Shown: positions 34,963 to 45,300 of the stretch, piece by piece
How positions within the stretch are numbered: position 1 is the stretch's first letter
Layout of the letters: every line of letters starts with the position of its first letter
Assembly: GCA_015075445.1 (NCBI GenBank)
Contig: JABTUJ010000017.1
Coordinates: forward strand, 1-64,000
From: Verrucomicrobiales bacterium
GTDB taxonomy: Bacteria > Verrucomicrobiota > Verrucomicrobiia > Limisphaerales > J093
Length of the DNA: 64,000 bases
Direction: 5' to 3'
Notes under the pieces: generated by a model
The model's input: the letters and a program-made list of their open reading frames with translations, nothing else
The model's database searches: none
What the model was told of the DNA's origin: nothing
Made by a program: the position numbers and the translations under genes

Positions 34963-34985
34963 GTAGGCGCCGACGTGAGGAGGCG
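34963..34985 (+). repeat. Dispersed 23-bp repeat, copy 3
   Basis: Second of the tandem pair between the convergent fabD and carA genes. Similarity to copy 2 extends a few bases on both sides (TC before, TCG after). Confidence 0.85.
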
Positions 34986-35027
34986 TCGGGGGGAGGGCAG
35001 TGCACCTCCCGCCGCGGCGGCTGGCCC

Positions 35028-36203
<1,176 letters not shown>

Positions 36204-36257
36204 GTGCGGTGCGATGCTAAGGCGGGGCGATCCGGGGTCAACGGGAAAGCCGAACCG

Positions 36258-37895
36258 TCAGAACCAGTCGAGCTGCAGCCGGGTATCGGCGTGCTGCCAG
36301 GCGGTGTCGAACTGGCGTCGCACCAGGTCTGCCGACTCGGTCTTGCCCTGGCCGCGCAGGCTGGCCTCGAGTCCCAGCAGACCCCAGGGGTTCCGCGGGA
36401 AACGCTCGAGGTCCTGCCGGAAGACGGCCTCGGCCTTCGCCGGTTCGCCGGTTTGCAGCCACGCGACGCCGAGGGTGGGACGCACGGGGATGGGCCAGAA
36501 GGTCGGTTCCATATAGGGCAGGGCGTCCTCGGCAGCCACGGCTTGTTGGAGGTGCTGGATCCAGCCCGCTTTGTCGTCGCGGCCGCGGGCGACTTTGGCG
36601 GCCAGCCAGTGTTGGGGAACCGCGAGGGTGCTCGAGACCGGGAAGATCGGGGAATCCAGTTTGCGCACCGCCTCGCTCTCGGTCCACTTCACGAGCGCCG
36701 CGTGTTCGTGGGCGGCGGCCTCCGTCTGTCCCGTAGCCACCAGCGCCAGACCGCGCGCGAAGTGCCAGAGGACACGGTCCACGAGGAAATCGTCGTTGGC
36801 TGCGGGTTCCGGCACGGCCAGCAGTTCGCGCCACTGGCCGAAGCGGGCGAGGGTCAGCCAGGGCAGGTGGCGGAGTCGCGGGGCCTCGATGGCCTTGTTC
36901 GGACCGCAGAAATTGTCGCTGGCGTAACGGGCTGCCTTGCGCGCCGTGCGCAGGGCTTCGGCGCTGCGGCCCTCGAAGAGTTGGGCCCACCAGAGAAAGT
37001 GGAGGTTGTGCGGGTAGTAGACGCCCGGGTAGAAGCCTTGGGCGCGACAACTGCGAATGTAGTCCTGGTCAGCCTGCACGGCCCTTTCGTTGGCCAGCGT
37101 GGCGTCGCGGTACTGCCCGACGCGCATGTAGATGTGCGAGGGCATGTGGACGAGGTGGCCGGCGCCCGGGGCAAAGAAGCGCAGGCGGTCGGCCGCCGGG
37201 AGACCCAGTTCGGGTGTGGGACCAGCCTCCACTGCGTGGATGAAGAGGTGGTTGGCCCCCGGATGATCCGGGTTGCGCGCCATCACGTGACGCAGCGCCG
37301 CCAGGGCCTCTTCGGTCTCCGGCTTGGGCGAACGATCCCCGGCCCAGTAGTCCCAGGGCATCGTGTTCATCAGCGCCTCCGCAAACAAGGTCTGGGCATC
37401 CAGATCGTCCGGATACTGCTGCACCAGGCCGCGCATGGCGTCGGCAAAGGCCCGGTCCAATGCCGCCCGATCCTCGGTGTGTTCGGCCTGGTAGCGCTTT
37501 TCCAGAGCGGCGATGTAAGCCTGTTCGCGCGAACTCGCCGCGGATGCCCGGCTCACCGCTTCGCGGAGCGCGGCCCACGCCGCGGCAGTGTCTTCCGCCG
37601 TCATCGGGCGGTTGACGTGGGGCCCATGGGCGTAGGCCACCCCCCAGTAGGCCATCGCACACCCTGGATCCAGATGCGCGGCGGAGCGGAAGGCCCGGAT
37701 CGCCTCCGGATGGTTGAACCCGTATAGCAGGATCAATCCCTGGTCGAAGTACTTCTGGGCCCGGCTGGACGTGGTCGTCACGGGGTGATGCAGGGAGCCA
37801 AGGTCCGGCAGGAGCGGTCCGGGGAGTTTCTCCCGAGCGGCGGCGCCGGCGTCCAGAGCCAGGAGGAGGGAGGCGGCAAGTATCAGTCGTTTCAT
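36258..37895 (-). CDS. Exported TPR-repeat protein
   Basis: A 545-residue protein with a short signal peptide (residues 1-19, L-I-L-A-A-S-L-L-L-A-L-D-A-G-A-A-A). It then consists of TPR-like helical repeats: A-I-R-A-F-R-S-A-A-H-L-D-P-G-C-A-M-A-Y near residue 66, a middle pair, and E-P-A-K-A-E-A-V-F-R-Q-D-L near 495. The H-P-G-A-N-H-L-F-I-H-A-V-E segment near residue 220 is distinctive and seen in a family of exported tetratricopeptide proteins of soil bacteria; function unknown. Scaffolding of periplasmic complexes is likely for TPR proteins, but no partner is evident. The 276 bases upstream are shared with a divergent RraA-like gene. Confidence 0.82.
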   Translation of the reverse strand: MKRLILAASLLLALDAGAAAREKLPGPLLPDLGSLHHPVTTTSSRAQKYFDQGLILLYGFNHPEAIRAFRSAAHLDPGCAMAYWGVAYAHGPHVNRPMTAEDTAAAWAALREAVSRASAASSREQAYIAALEKRYQAEHTEDRAALDRAFADAMRGLVQQYPDDLDAQTLFAEALMNTMPWDYWAGDRSPKPETEEALAALRHVMARNPDHPGANHLFIHAVEAGPTPELGLPAADRLRFFAPGAGHLVHMPSHIYMRVGQYRDATLANERAVQADQDYIRSCRAQGFYPGVYYPHNLHFLWWAQLFEGRSAEALRTARKAARYASDNFCGPNKAIEAPRLRHLPWLTLARFGQWRELLAVPEPAANDDFLVDRVLWHFARGLALVATGQTEAAAHEHAALVKWTESEAVRKLDSPIFPVSSTLAVPQHWLAAKVARGRDDKAGWIQHLQQAVAAEDALPYMEPTFWPIPVRPTLGVAWLQTGEPAKAEAVFRQDLERFPRNPWGLLGLEASLRGQGKTESADLVRRQFDTAWQHADTRLQLDWF

Positions 37896-38171
37896 CGTTT
37901 GCTGTTAGTCTGCGGCCCGGTGACCGGGCCTCCGCCGCACCTGGCTGCCGACCACCGTGCCGGCGCTCGGTCCGCGCGGAAGAACGGCGTTTAACTTGGG
38001 CCACGTGCTGGTTTTGTCAATGAGAGTATTGCACAGTGTCCATTCTTTAGCCTCATTCTATGGTTCTCGACCGTTCCCTCGGCGTCGGGCGCCCTTACTC
38101 ACGGTTCGGAAGGCGGTAGGCGGGGGACGATTCCGCTTGGCGAGCCGATCAGAACCGCCTTTTCTTTCCGC

Positions 38172-39047
38172 ATGAACCACACTTCTCCGCACGCCGTGCA
38201 CCGCTTGAGCCCCGTTGTCGTCGCGGTGCTCCTCACTCTCCTCGGGCTCCGCACAGGCTTGCCGGCGCGCGCCGCGGAGCCGCTCGAACCCCCTTCACGC
38301 GCGGGGACGAACTTTCTGGCGACGACGGTCTATTCGGCGGAGGCGGATGCCGCGTTACTGGGGCTCTTCGAGGGCTTGCGGGTGGCGGACGTGACCGACG
38401 GGCTGGACGCGGTTGGGTTGCACAACATCGGGTTGATGGACCCGGCCATCCATCCGCTGTGGCGCGATCCCGAGCGCTACGGCCATCGTTTCATTGGGAT
38501 TGCCGTCACGGCCCGCTATGTGCCCACGCAACTGCCGCCGGCCGGGACCCGACCCGTGGTTGACTACGACCGCTGGGCGGGGGACTGGTACGGGCAGAGA
38601 TCGCCCGAACCGTTCGTGCCCTTGCTGCGGCCCGGTTCCGCCCTGGTGATCGAGGATGCGCCCGAGGCCGACGTGGGGTCGATCGGGTCCAACAACATTC
38701 TGAGCTGGAAGCTCCGGGGCTGTGTCGGCGTCGTCACCAGCGCCACGGCGCGGGACACGGACGAGATCATCACCCAGAAGATCCCGCTGTATCTCCGGCG
38801 TCCGGGTCGCGGTATCCGTCCCGGCCGGAACGAGATCGAGTCCGTCAACCGCCCCGTCGTGGTGGGTGGGGTGACAGTCTTTCCGGGGGACGTGATCGTG
38901 GCGGACGGGGATGGCGTGGTGGTGGTTCCGCGGGCGCGGGCCGCCGAAGTGGCGAAATACGCGCAGGGCATTCTCGCGGGCGACAAGGCGGGGCGTCGCG
39001 ATCTGTACCAGAAGCTTGGCCTGCCCTCGGACCCTTCCGTGGAGTAG
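38172..39047 (+). CDS. Exported RraA-like (HMG aldolase/demethylmenaquinone methyltransferase-like) protein
   Basis: A 291-residue member of the RraA-like superfamily, whose cytoplasmic members are RNase E inhibitors or HMG/CHA aldolases. Segments: V-A-D-V-T-D-G-L near residue 75, the nucleotide-/metal-site loop G-S-I-G-S-N-N, the late A-R-D-T-D-E-I and P-V-V-V-G-G-V-T-V-F-P-G-D. Unlike most relatives it begins with a signal peptide (V-V-V-A-V-L-L-T-L-L-G-L-R), so it is predicted periplasmic; an aldolase- or lyase-like role is more plausible than RNase control. ATG 38172. A strong hairpin follows 12 bases after its stop. Confidence 0.8.
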   Translation: MNHTSPHAVHRLSPVVVAVLLTLLGLRTGLPARAAEPLEPPSRAGTNFLATTVYSAEADAALLGLFEGLRVADVTDGLDAVGLHNIGLMDPAIHPLWRDPERYGHRFIGIAVTARYVPTQLPPAGTRPVVDYDRWAGDWYGQRSPEPFVPLLRPGSALVIEDAPEADVGSIGSNNILSWKLRGCVGVVTSATARDTDEIITQKIPLYLRRPGRGIRPGRNEIESVNRPVVVGGVTVFPGDVIVADGDGVVVVPRARAAEVAKYAQGILAGDKAGRRDLYQKLGLPSDPSVE

Positions 39048-39058
39048 CAGGAAAGAAA

Positions 39059-39084
39059 CAGGGCGCCCGAAAGCGGGCGCCCTG
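39059..39084 (-). terminator. Hairpin terminator between convergent genes
   Basis: CAGGGCGCCCG (39059-39069) pairs perfectly with CGGGCGCCCTG (39074-39084) around AAAG. Read on the minus strand, the stem is followed by TTTCTTTCC, so it best terminates the PEP-CTERM-like gene; read on the plus strand there is no T-run. Both flanking genes end within 35 bases of it. Confidence 0.65.
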
Positions 39085-39115
39085 CGGGATCGGAGTTGGG
39101 ACGAGCTGGGAGAAA

Positions 39116-39622
39116 TCAGGCCCGGCGGAAGCGGCGATAGGCGCCGAAGCCGAGCAGCCCGAGGCCACCGAGCAGAGCGAAGTCGGACGCTTCAGGAATG
39201 GGGGTGTGAACGGCCCCGACCGAGAGGGCGAGCGGGAGGAAGGCCGCATTCCGGAACATGCTGGCCGTCCAGCTATCGTAGCTGGTCCCATCGTCCAGCA
39301 GAGCGCCATCGCCATCGAAACCGATGCCAACCGTCGGAACCGAGAGCGTCGTGCTAAAGGTCTGACCCGCTGGGATCAGATGCGTCCCATTGAACTTGGC
39401 GGTCACCGTCCCCGGCGCCGTGATGTTCTTGTCGAACGTCACATCCCAAGCCCAGAAGGCGTTTCCGCCCGAAGTCGCTTCGGGGTTGGGCGATTCGGGT
39501 GACCAGTTCAACGTGAGCGCCAGAGTCGTTGGGGTCAGGTTAGGGGTCACCAAGATCCCGGCGTTAGCACACACACCGCCCACCAGCGCCGCCACCGTCA
39601 GTGTCAGTTGTTTCGAGTTCAT
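39116..39622 (-). CDS. PEP-CTERM-like exported protein
   Basis: A 168-residue protein. Signal peptide at residues 1-21 (L-T-L-T-V-A-A-L-V-G-G-V-C-A-N-A). Beta-rich middle. C-terminal sorting signal: I-P-E-A-S-D, hydrophobic F-A-L-L-G-G-L-G-L-L-G-F-G-A-Y and a basic R-R-F-R-R-A tail. The canonical motif is V-P-E-P; here it is P-E-A, a variant I have met in verrucomicrobial proteins. Such proteins are processed by an exosortase and are linked to extracellular polysaccharide; no exosortase gene is in the window. A TTGACA box (39689-39694) with 17-base spacing to TACCTT lies 44 bases upstream of ATG 39622. Confidence 0.85.
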   Translation of the reverse strand: MNSKQLTLTVAALVGGVCANAGILVTPNLTPTTLALTLNWSPESPNPEATSGGNAFWAWDVTFDKNITAPGTVTAKFNGTHLIPAGQTFSTTLSVPTVGIGFDGDGALLDDGTSYDSWTASMFRNAAFLPLALSVGAVHTPIPEASDFALLGGLGLLGFGAYRRFRRA

Positions 39623-39929
39623 TTTCGCCTAAGGGAAATCGTTATATCATCCGCGAACGGGGCGGAAGGTAGTGCGGCACCGCAAACCTGTCAAACGCGA
39701 ACTCACGGTGATGCGCATTTTTCTGGCCCGCTTAGCAGACGTTCCGGAGTCGCGGGAGAAGAAACGGCGTCGGGGGCGAGGTTCCCAGGAGGGCAGGTGT
39801 CCGAGGGGCCGGCAGCCACAGGGCTGTCTCTCAAGCCTGACCCGGACGACCGTGCAGGCGATGTCGCCGGGGGCGTGTCGAGTCCTTGTCGCGCTCCGCG
39901 CCGGCTGCCATTCTGCCGCCATTGAATCC
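39623..39929. other. Divergent intergenic region
   Basis: 307 bases between the PEP-CTERM-like gene (reverse) and a DUF3592 gene (forward). Nothing gene-like; a forward frame from 39672 joins the DUF3592 frame but its first 86 codons are Arg-rich with no start signal. The region contains a possible minus-strand promoter (39666-39694) and a TATAAC-like box at 39641-39646 on the minus strand. Confidence 0.45.
39666..39694 (-). promoter_or_regulatory. Candidate sigma70-type promoter of the PEP-CTERM-like gene
   Basis: On the minus strand TTGACA (39694-39689), 17 bases, then TACCTT (39671-39666). The -35 box is perfect, the -10 box matches at three of six positions. It lies about 44 bases before the start codon. 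Confidence 0.3.
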
Positions 39930-41684
39930 ATGCATGCTTGGAACCTTTGGGATTTCTCCGGCTGGTTCGTGGTGGTCGTGGTGGCGCTGCTGCTGTTCGG
40001 GTTGCTGCCCGGGTGGGTGATTCTCCGGGCGATCCGTCGGGCCCGGCGGAAGCATCTGGTGGGGGGCGACGCAGGGCCCCTTTCCGCGCAGTCGCAAGGA
40101 AGCTCGAAGTTCGCGGTGGTGTTCTTCGCCGTGTTCGGTCTCGTGGGCGTGGGAGTGCTCATTCCGCTGGTCGTGGTTCCCGTGGTGAAGGCGGCCCAAG
40201 CGCGGTCCTGGGTGGCGGTGCCGTGTGAGGTGACCTCCAGCCACGTGGAGATGCAGAGCGGTGAAGACGGAGCCACCTACCGGCCGAAGATCGTGTACCG
40301 GTACGAGCACGGCGGCCGGGCCTATGAGTCGGGCCGCTACGATTTCCTCGAAGCGTATTCGAGCGGGCGGGCGGGCAAAGAGGCGGTGGTGGACCGTTAC
40401 CCGGCGGGGTTGCGGACGAACTGCTGGGTCAATCCGCAGGCTCCCGAAGAGGCGGTGCTGCACCGCGGGATGCCCGGGGGGATGGTGTTCGGGCTCATCC
40501 CGCTGGTGTTTGTGTTGATCGGCGTGGGCGGGGTGGTGGGATTCTGGCGGAAGCCGCGATCGCGCAGCGCGGACCCTCGGGGCGAAGCCGCCTCCCTGGT
40601 TGAGGACGAGTCGGAGCGGGAGTTGCGTCCGGCGCACACGCGCACGACCCGGGCCTTGGGGGCGGGAATCGTGGCCTTGTTCTGGAACGGCATCACCTGG
40701 GCGATCCTGGTGTCGTGCTATCGCGACCGGGAATGGGCAGGCGTGGCGTTTCTGGGGTTGTTTGCGTTGATCGGGTTGGTGCTGCTGGCGGCGGCGGTGC
40801 ACCAGGGGCTGGCGTTGGCGAATCCGCGGGTCAGCCTGCGCGTACGGCCCGGGCGATTGAAGCGCGGGGCGACGCATCGCCTGACGTGGCACACCGAGGG
40901 GGCGGTCCACCGCCTGCGCCGGCTCCGGATCACGCTGGAGGGTCGGGAATCCGCGACGTATCGGCGCGGGACGTCGACGACCACCGACCGCGTGACGTTC
41001 GCCCGCGTGGATCTGGCCGAACTGACGGCGCTGCTCGAGCTGCGGCAGGGTGAGACGGTGTTTGCGTTGCCGGCGTTCGCCGTTCCCGGCTTTCAAGCGG
41101 CGAACAACAAGATCGAGTGGGTCCTTCGGGTGCAAGGAGAGGTGCCGTTCTGGCCGGATGTGGATGACGAGTTCGGGGTGGAAATCAGCGGCATCGACGA
41201 GGAGGCGAGTCCCGCCGAGTGGCCGGCTCCGCCATCGGAAGACATGACCCGAAGCGCCGATGGCGCGCTGGCCTTGCGCACTGAGCAGGGGCAGGTCGCG
41301 TTTCGACCGGGCGCGACCATCGTCGGAGCCGCGGGTTGGTCGTTCCCCTCGCCCCCGCGAGTGGCGGAGGTCCGGCTGTTCTGGTACACCAGCGGCAAAG
41401 GCACACGCGACGTGACGGTGGTGGCCAGCGTTCCCTTTACCCAAGCGGCCAGCCAGGAAGTGCAGCCGTTCACGCTGACGCTACCGACCGCGCCCTGGAG
41501 CGTGGATGGCCGGCTGGTGTCGGTGAGTTGGGCCCTCGAATTGGTGGTTCAACCCGGCGAGCGCAGTGTGCGTCGCGAACTCGTGGTCTCACCCGACGGA
41601 CGAACGGTAGTGTTGCCCGAGCCCGTGCCGGAGCCGACCGGCCACGCGTCCGGCTGGCGCAAGTTTCTAAAGAACCGTGGTTGA
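39930..41684 (+). CDS. Membrane protein with DUF3592 domain
   Basis: A 584-residue membrane protein. Three transmembrane regions: residues about 10-32, 70-95 and 190-215, plus a pair near 245-290. Between the second and third lies a DUF3592 domain (V-P-C-E-V-T-S-S-H-V-E, then R-Y-P-A-G-L-R type strand and C-W-V-N-P). The rest, about 300-580, is beta-rich with no recognised fold (V-R-P-G-R-L-K-R-G and repeats of W-x-V-D). ATG 39930 is chosen since it precedes the first transmembrane helix. Its last eight bases overlap the GTG of a small ATPase gene, so they are very likely translated together. Function unknown. Confidence 0.78.
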   Translation: MHAWNLWDFSGWFVVVVVALLLFGLLPGWVILRAIRRARRKHLVGGDAGPLSAQSQGSSKFAVVFFAVFGLVGVGVLIPLVVVPVVKAAQARSWVAVPCEVTSSHVEMQSGEDGATYRPKIVYRYEHGGRAYESGRYDFLEAYSSGRAGKEAVVDRYPAGLRTNCWVNPQAPEEAVLHRGMPGGMVFGLIPLVFVLIGVGGVVGFWRKPRSRSADPRGEAASLVEDESERELRPAHTRTTRALGAGIVALFWNGITWAILVSCYRDREWAGVAFLGLFALIGLVLLAAAVHQGLALANPRVSLRVRPGRLKRGATHRLTWHTEGAVHRLRRLRITLEGRESATYRRGTSTTTDRVTFARVDLAELTALLELRQGETVFALPAFAVPGFQAANNKIEWVLRVQGEVPFWPDVDDEFGVEISGIDEEASPAEWPAPPSEDMTRSADGALALRTEQGQVAFRPGATIVGAAGWSFPSPPRVAEVRLFWYTSGKGTRDVTVVASVPFTQAASQEVQPFTLTLPTAPWSVDGRLVSVSWALELVVQPGERSVRRELVVSPDGRTVVLPEPVPEPTGHASGWRKFLKNRG

Positions 41685-42303
41685 GGAGAAGCCCACCGGC
41701 CTGAGGGGGTGTCCGGCCCGCGAGAACCCATTCCGCGTCGAGCGCGTGGAAGCGCTGCGGTTCCGGCTCGGGGAACGGGGCTGGGCGGAGCTGATGGACC
41801 GCCTGCAGGCAGCGTCGGGGCGGGGCGCCATCGTGGGACCGGAGGGCTCGGGCAAGACCACGCTGCTGCTCGAGTTCGCCCAGCGGCTGCGCGCCACGGG
41901 GCGTGAGGTGAAGCTGTTGTGGGCGGACGGATCGGAGCGTCTCTCCCGGGAATGCTTTGGCAGCTGGTTGGAGGCGGCACATGGCAGCCGGGCCACTTTG
42001 TTCGTGGATGGGGCCGACCGGCTTGGGCCAGGACAGTGGTGGCGATTGCGTCTCGCCACGCGTCGGGCGGGCGGGCTGGTGACGACGCAGCATCGGGTCG
42101 GACGGCTGGCCACGCTATATCACTGTACGACGAAGGCCGCGTTGTTCCGCGAACTGGTCGCGGAGTTGCTGGCCCCGACGGGGAACGTGGCTTGGCTGCC
42201 TTCGGCCGAACTCGACTGCTTGTTCAGCTCCTGCGGCGGGGACATCCGCCGTGCGCTCCGCGCGCTGTACGATCGCTGGGCCAGTGCGGGGCATCACGGT
42301 TGA
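41677..42303 (+). CDS. Small P-loop ATPase (AAA-like)
   Basis: A 208-residue ATP-binding protein. Walker A G-P-E-G-S-G-K-T-T is at residues 54-62 and Walker B is T-L-F-V-D-G-A-D near 107-114, with Gly in the position usually acidic (hhhhDE/DG). The C-terminal L-F-S-S-C-G-G-D-I-R-R-A-L-R resembles a sensor-2/lid helix of AAA proteins. Start is GTG 41677 in GTGGTTGA, overlapping the preceding stop by eight bases. Its exact relatives are unknown; a partner in a membrane complex with the DUF3592 protein is suggested only by the overlap. Ends 21 bases before the convergent LamG gene. Confidence 0.75.
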   Translation: MVEEKPTGLRGCPARENPFRVERVEALRFRLGERGWAELMDRLQAASGRGAIVGPEGSGKTTLLLEFAQRLRATGREVKLLWADGSERLSRECFGSWLEAAHGSRATLFVDGADRLGPGQWWRLRLATRRAGGLVTTQHRVGRLATLYHCTTKAALFRELVAELLAPTGNVAWLPSAELDCLFSSCGGDIRRALRALYDRWASAGHHG

Positions 42304-42324
42304 GCATCCTATTCATGCTGCGAT

Positions 42325-45300
42325 TCAGGGGGAGGAGAGAGATCGGTCCGACAACCGCACGAGGCGCAGGTGGCGCGGACGGTCGTCGTTCACGGGGAGG
42401 TTATAGGTCCGGCTCCAGGACCGGGTCACGGGGTCGAAGTCGGTCTGCCAGAAGTCCTGACCGTGAACGCTCTGGTCGACCGGCAGGTCCTCGCAGAGCA
42501 GGGCAAGGTCAAGTGGGGAGGAAAGTCCGGTGAAGGTGATGGGCACATAGCCGAGGCCGCCCGTGAGGGTGAACGCAGCGGCGTCGGCAACGGTCTGCAC
42601 CTTTACCGCGGGATAGCGGGCGAGCAACGTGCCAGACGCCATGTCGATGCGGCGGTCGTTGCCGACAGCCTCGCGGTGGATCAGGCGCCAGGTGTCTGCG
42701 TGGGCCTCGAGAGCGGCTCGGAGAGCCGGGTTGGGGCCATAGTAATCCGCGGCGAACTGGGGCAGGACCAGGTGTTCGAAGATCGCCTCGACGTAATCAC
42801 CCGGGAGCAGGCGCGTGAGCTCAGGGGGTGGGAGGATGTCGAGCGTCGAGGTGTCGGCACCGCGTGCGTTGACGCCGTACTCCCCGACCCACGGGCGGGC
42901 GGGCCGGCCGCCGAGTCGCGCCTGCCAGGAACGGATGACGATGCCGCGGTTGGCCCAGGCACCGGGGGCGCCTGACTGACCGCGGGCGCGCGCTTCTTGT
43001 CCGGCACGCGAGACGGCTTCGTGGAGGGAGAGCCAGGGCACGCGGCCGGTGCATTCGTAGGGGGTGGTGCGGTAGCGCCCGCCGCCCCACTGGGCGGGCC
43101 ATTCGCGGACCAGGCCGGTCTCGTCGCCCACCGCCAGCTTCCGTTCGCCGGTGTAGCTGTAGGTGTCGGCACCCACTTGAAAGATCACGAAGCGCGAGAA
43201 GTCGGTGGGCTGACGGACGTCGAGTCGCACGTGATAGGTGCCGCGCACGAGGTCGTCGGTGCGGGCCAGGCTGACCGTGACGGCGTGTTCGAGGCCGTGG
43301 CCGAGTCGGCCAGCGTACGTCACCTCGGTGAGGCAAGGGCCCTGGCGTTCGTAGGCGGTGCGCATGGCGGCCGGCAGGACCCGTTTGCCGGCGGGGTCGA
43401 AGAGACGGAAGTAATCGCCCCCGCCGACGTTGTGGGTCCACTGCCAGGGCTGGTCACCGGCCATGGAGCGGACCATAAGCGGCCGGACGTCGAGGATGCC
43501 GGCGGCGGCCTGGACCTGGTCTGGTTCGAAGCAGATGCTCTCTCCCCAGGCGCCCAGAGCGCTCTGGTCCCAGAGCTGGTTGCTGCCCCAACCGATGAGA
43601 CAGAGCTGGGCATGGGAGGCAGCCGCGACACCTCCCCAGTGGCCGTAAACCAATGCCAGCTCGAGTTCGACCTGCGCGTGGGGAGGAAGCCGGACTTGCG
43701 AGAATCCGTGGAACCACGTGCCCGCATAGACGCCCCCCGCCGGCCGTGTGTGCCAGTTCTTGCTGAGCTGGACGGGGATGCCCGTGGGCTGGCCGTCCGG
43801 GTGGCGGAGGATGGCCGACATGCCGGTGATGGGCGAGCCGAGGCGCTGGCGGATGCCGGGGCCGTTTTTCTCGAAGAGGAGGCGGGCGGTCTGTTCGCGG
43901 TCGGTCGGGTTCGCCAGCAGGAGTTGCACACGCTCGAGGGCATCATTGTGGCGACCGGGCTCGTCGCCGGCGGGCACGGTGGGTTCGATGCCGTCGAGGT
44001 TCACGCGATGCCAGCCCCGGGCGTCGTCGTAGTGGACGGGCAGCGGACGTTCGGCCGGCCGTTCGGTGGCTTGAACGCTGAGGGGGCTCTGGGCGTCGGC
44101 GATCCGGAAACGCTCCGAAAGCGAGTCGAGGGGCAGGGCCATTTCGTGCCAGTCGTGCCATCGCCAGCTTTGGCCGGGGGGCGACTCCCAACGCCGGTCC
44201 CAGGCGGCCTCGCTGCTGCGGAGGCTGATGGCCATGGCCGCGTTGGTCCAGGCCTCGCTAGGCCGGGCTGCGAGCGCTTGGCCCTCCGGCGTGAAGCCCC
44301 AAGCGGCAACGGCCTTGACGGAGGCTGCCTCAGCTTCCGGCTGCAGAAAACGCCCGCGAACCTCGGCGGGCGTTAGGGCGCGGGGGTACAGGCGGATCTC
44401 GTCCACGGCGCCCCGGAAGTGATAGCCATCGCCGTCGTTGTCCTGGCGGCGACCGAAGGCCAGGCCACCGCGACCCGGCACGCGCGGCCGGTCGATCACG
44501 CGTTCGCCAGCGGGCTCACCATTCACATAGAAGCGCAGCGTGTGGCTGTCATAACTTAAGGCGAGATGATTCCAGGTTTCGGTACGGAGGGTCAGGTGGG
44601 GGGGCGCGTGCACGGAGAAACGGTTGTCCCGGCCACCGCCGATGTTCAGGCGGGCCTGGGGTTGGCCGTTCTGGAGGGTGATGCCGTAGTTGCCGTCGGC
44701 CTCTTCGTGCCAGTTCTTGCAGACCACCCAAGGAACCGCGCGGGTGGCCTTCTCGCTGTCCGACGTCACATACACCCAGAGCTCCAGGGTGAACTGTTCC
44801 GGGTCGAGTTCGGGTCGGTGCAGGACCTCGAAGTGATTCGTGCCCGTGAGGCCGAAGCCGCCGCCCACGCGCCCGAAGCACTCCTCTCCGGGCGGGAGGG
44901 GTCGCAGCCCGGGCCGCGCGGCCAGGATCAGAGCCAGCCGGGTCGGCCAGGCGACCGTCTCGAAACGAGCCTCGACGTTGAGGGACGTCCCGTCGGCAGC
45001 CTTAAAGACAAGATCGGTGACGTCGGCCCGCTGGAGAAAGCGACCTGACTCGACCAGGCGGGGTCCGGTGAACTCGGTCCACTGGCCGCCCGCGGTGGCG
45101 CGATAAGTCCGGCCGTCGGCGGTGAGCGTCAAGGCGAGCTCGGCGGCGGGCAATTCACGCCACAGGCCCCGCCCTTCACGCGCCGCCTCGGCGTATCCGA
45201 CGGGCGCTTGGATCTGACCGAAGTGGGGCACCCGGAGGGTCGCGGTGTCGAACACGAACGCGTAGCCGCCGGTTTGGATGACGCGCCACCACGGAGCGGA

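Noticed and set aside
34921..34985. Start of a CRISPR array (tandem 23-base repeat with spacer)
   Set aside because: Only two units, a 19-base spacer and no cas genes; identical copies occur singly elsewhere.
37896..38171. Promoter boxes between the TPR and RraA-like genes (TTGTCA at 38014)
   Set aside because: The region is locally AT-richer, but no -10 box with proper spacing was convincing.
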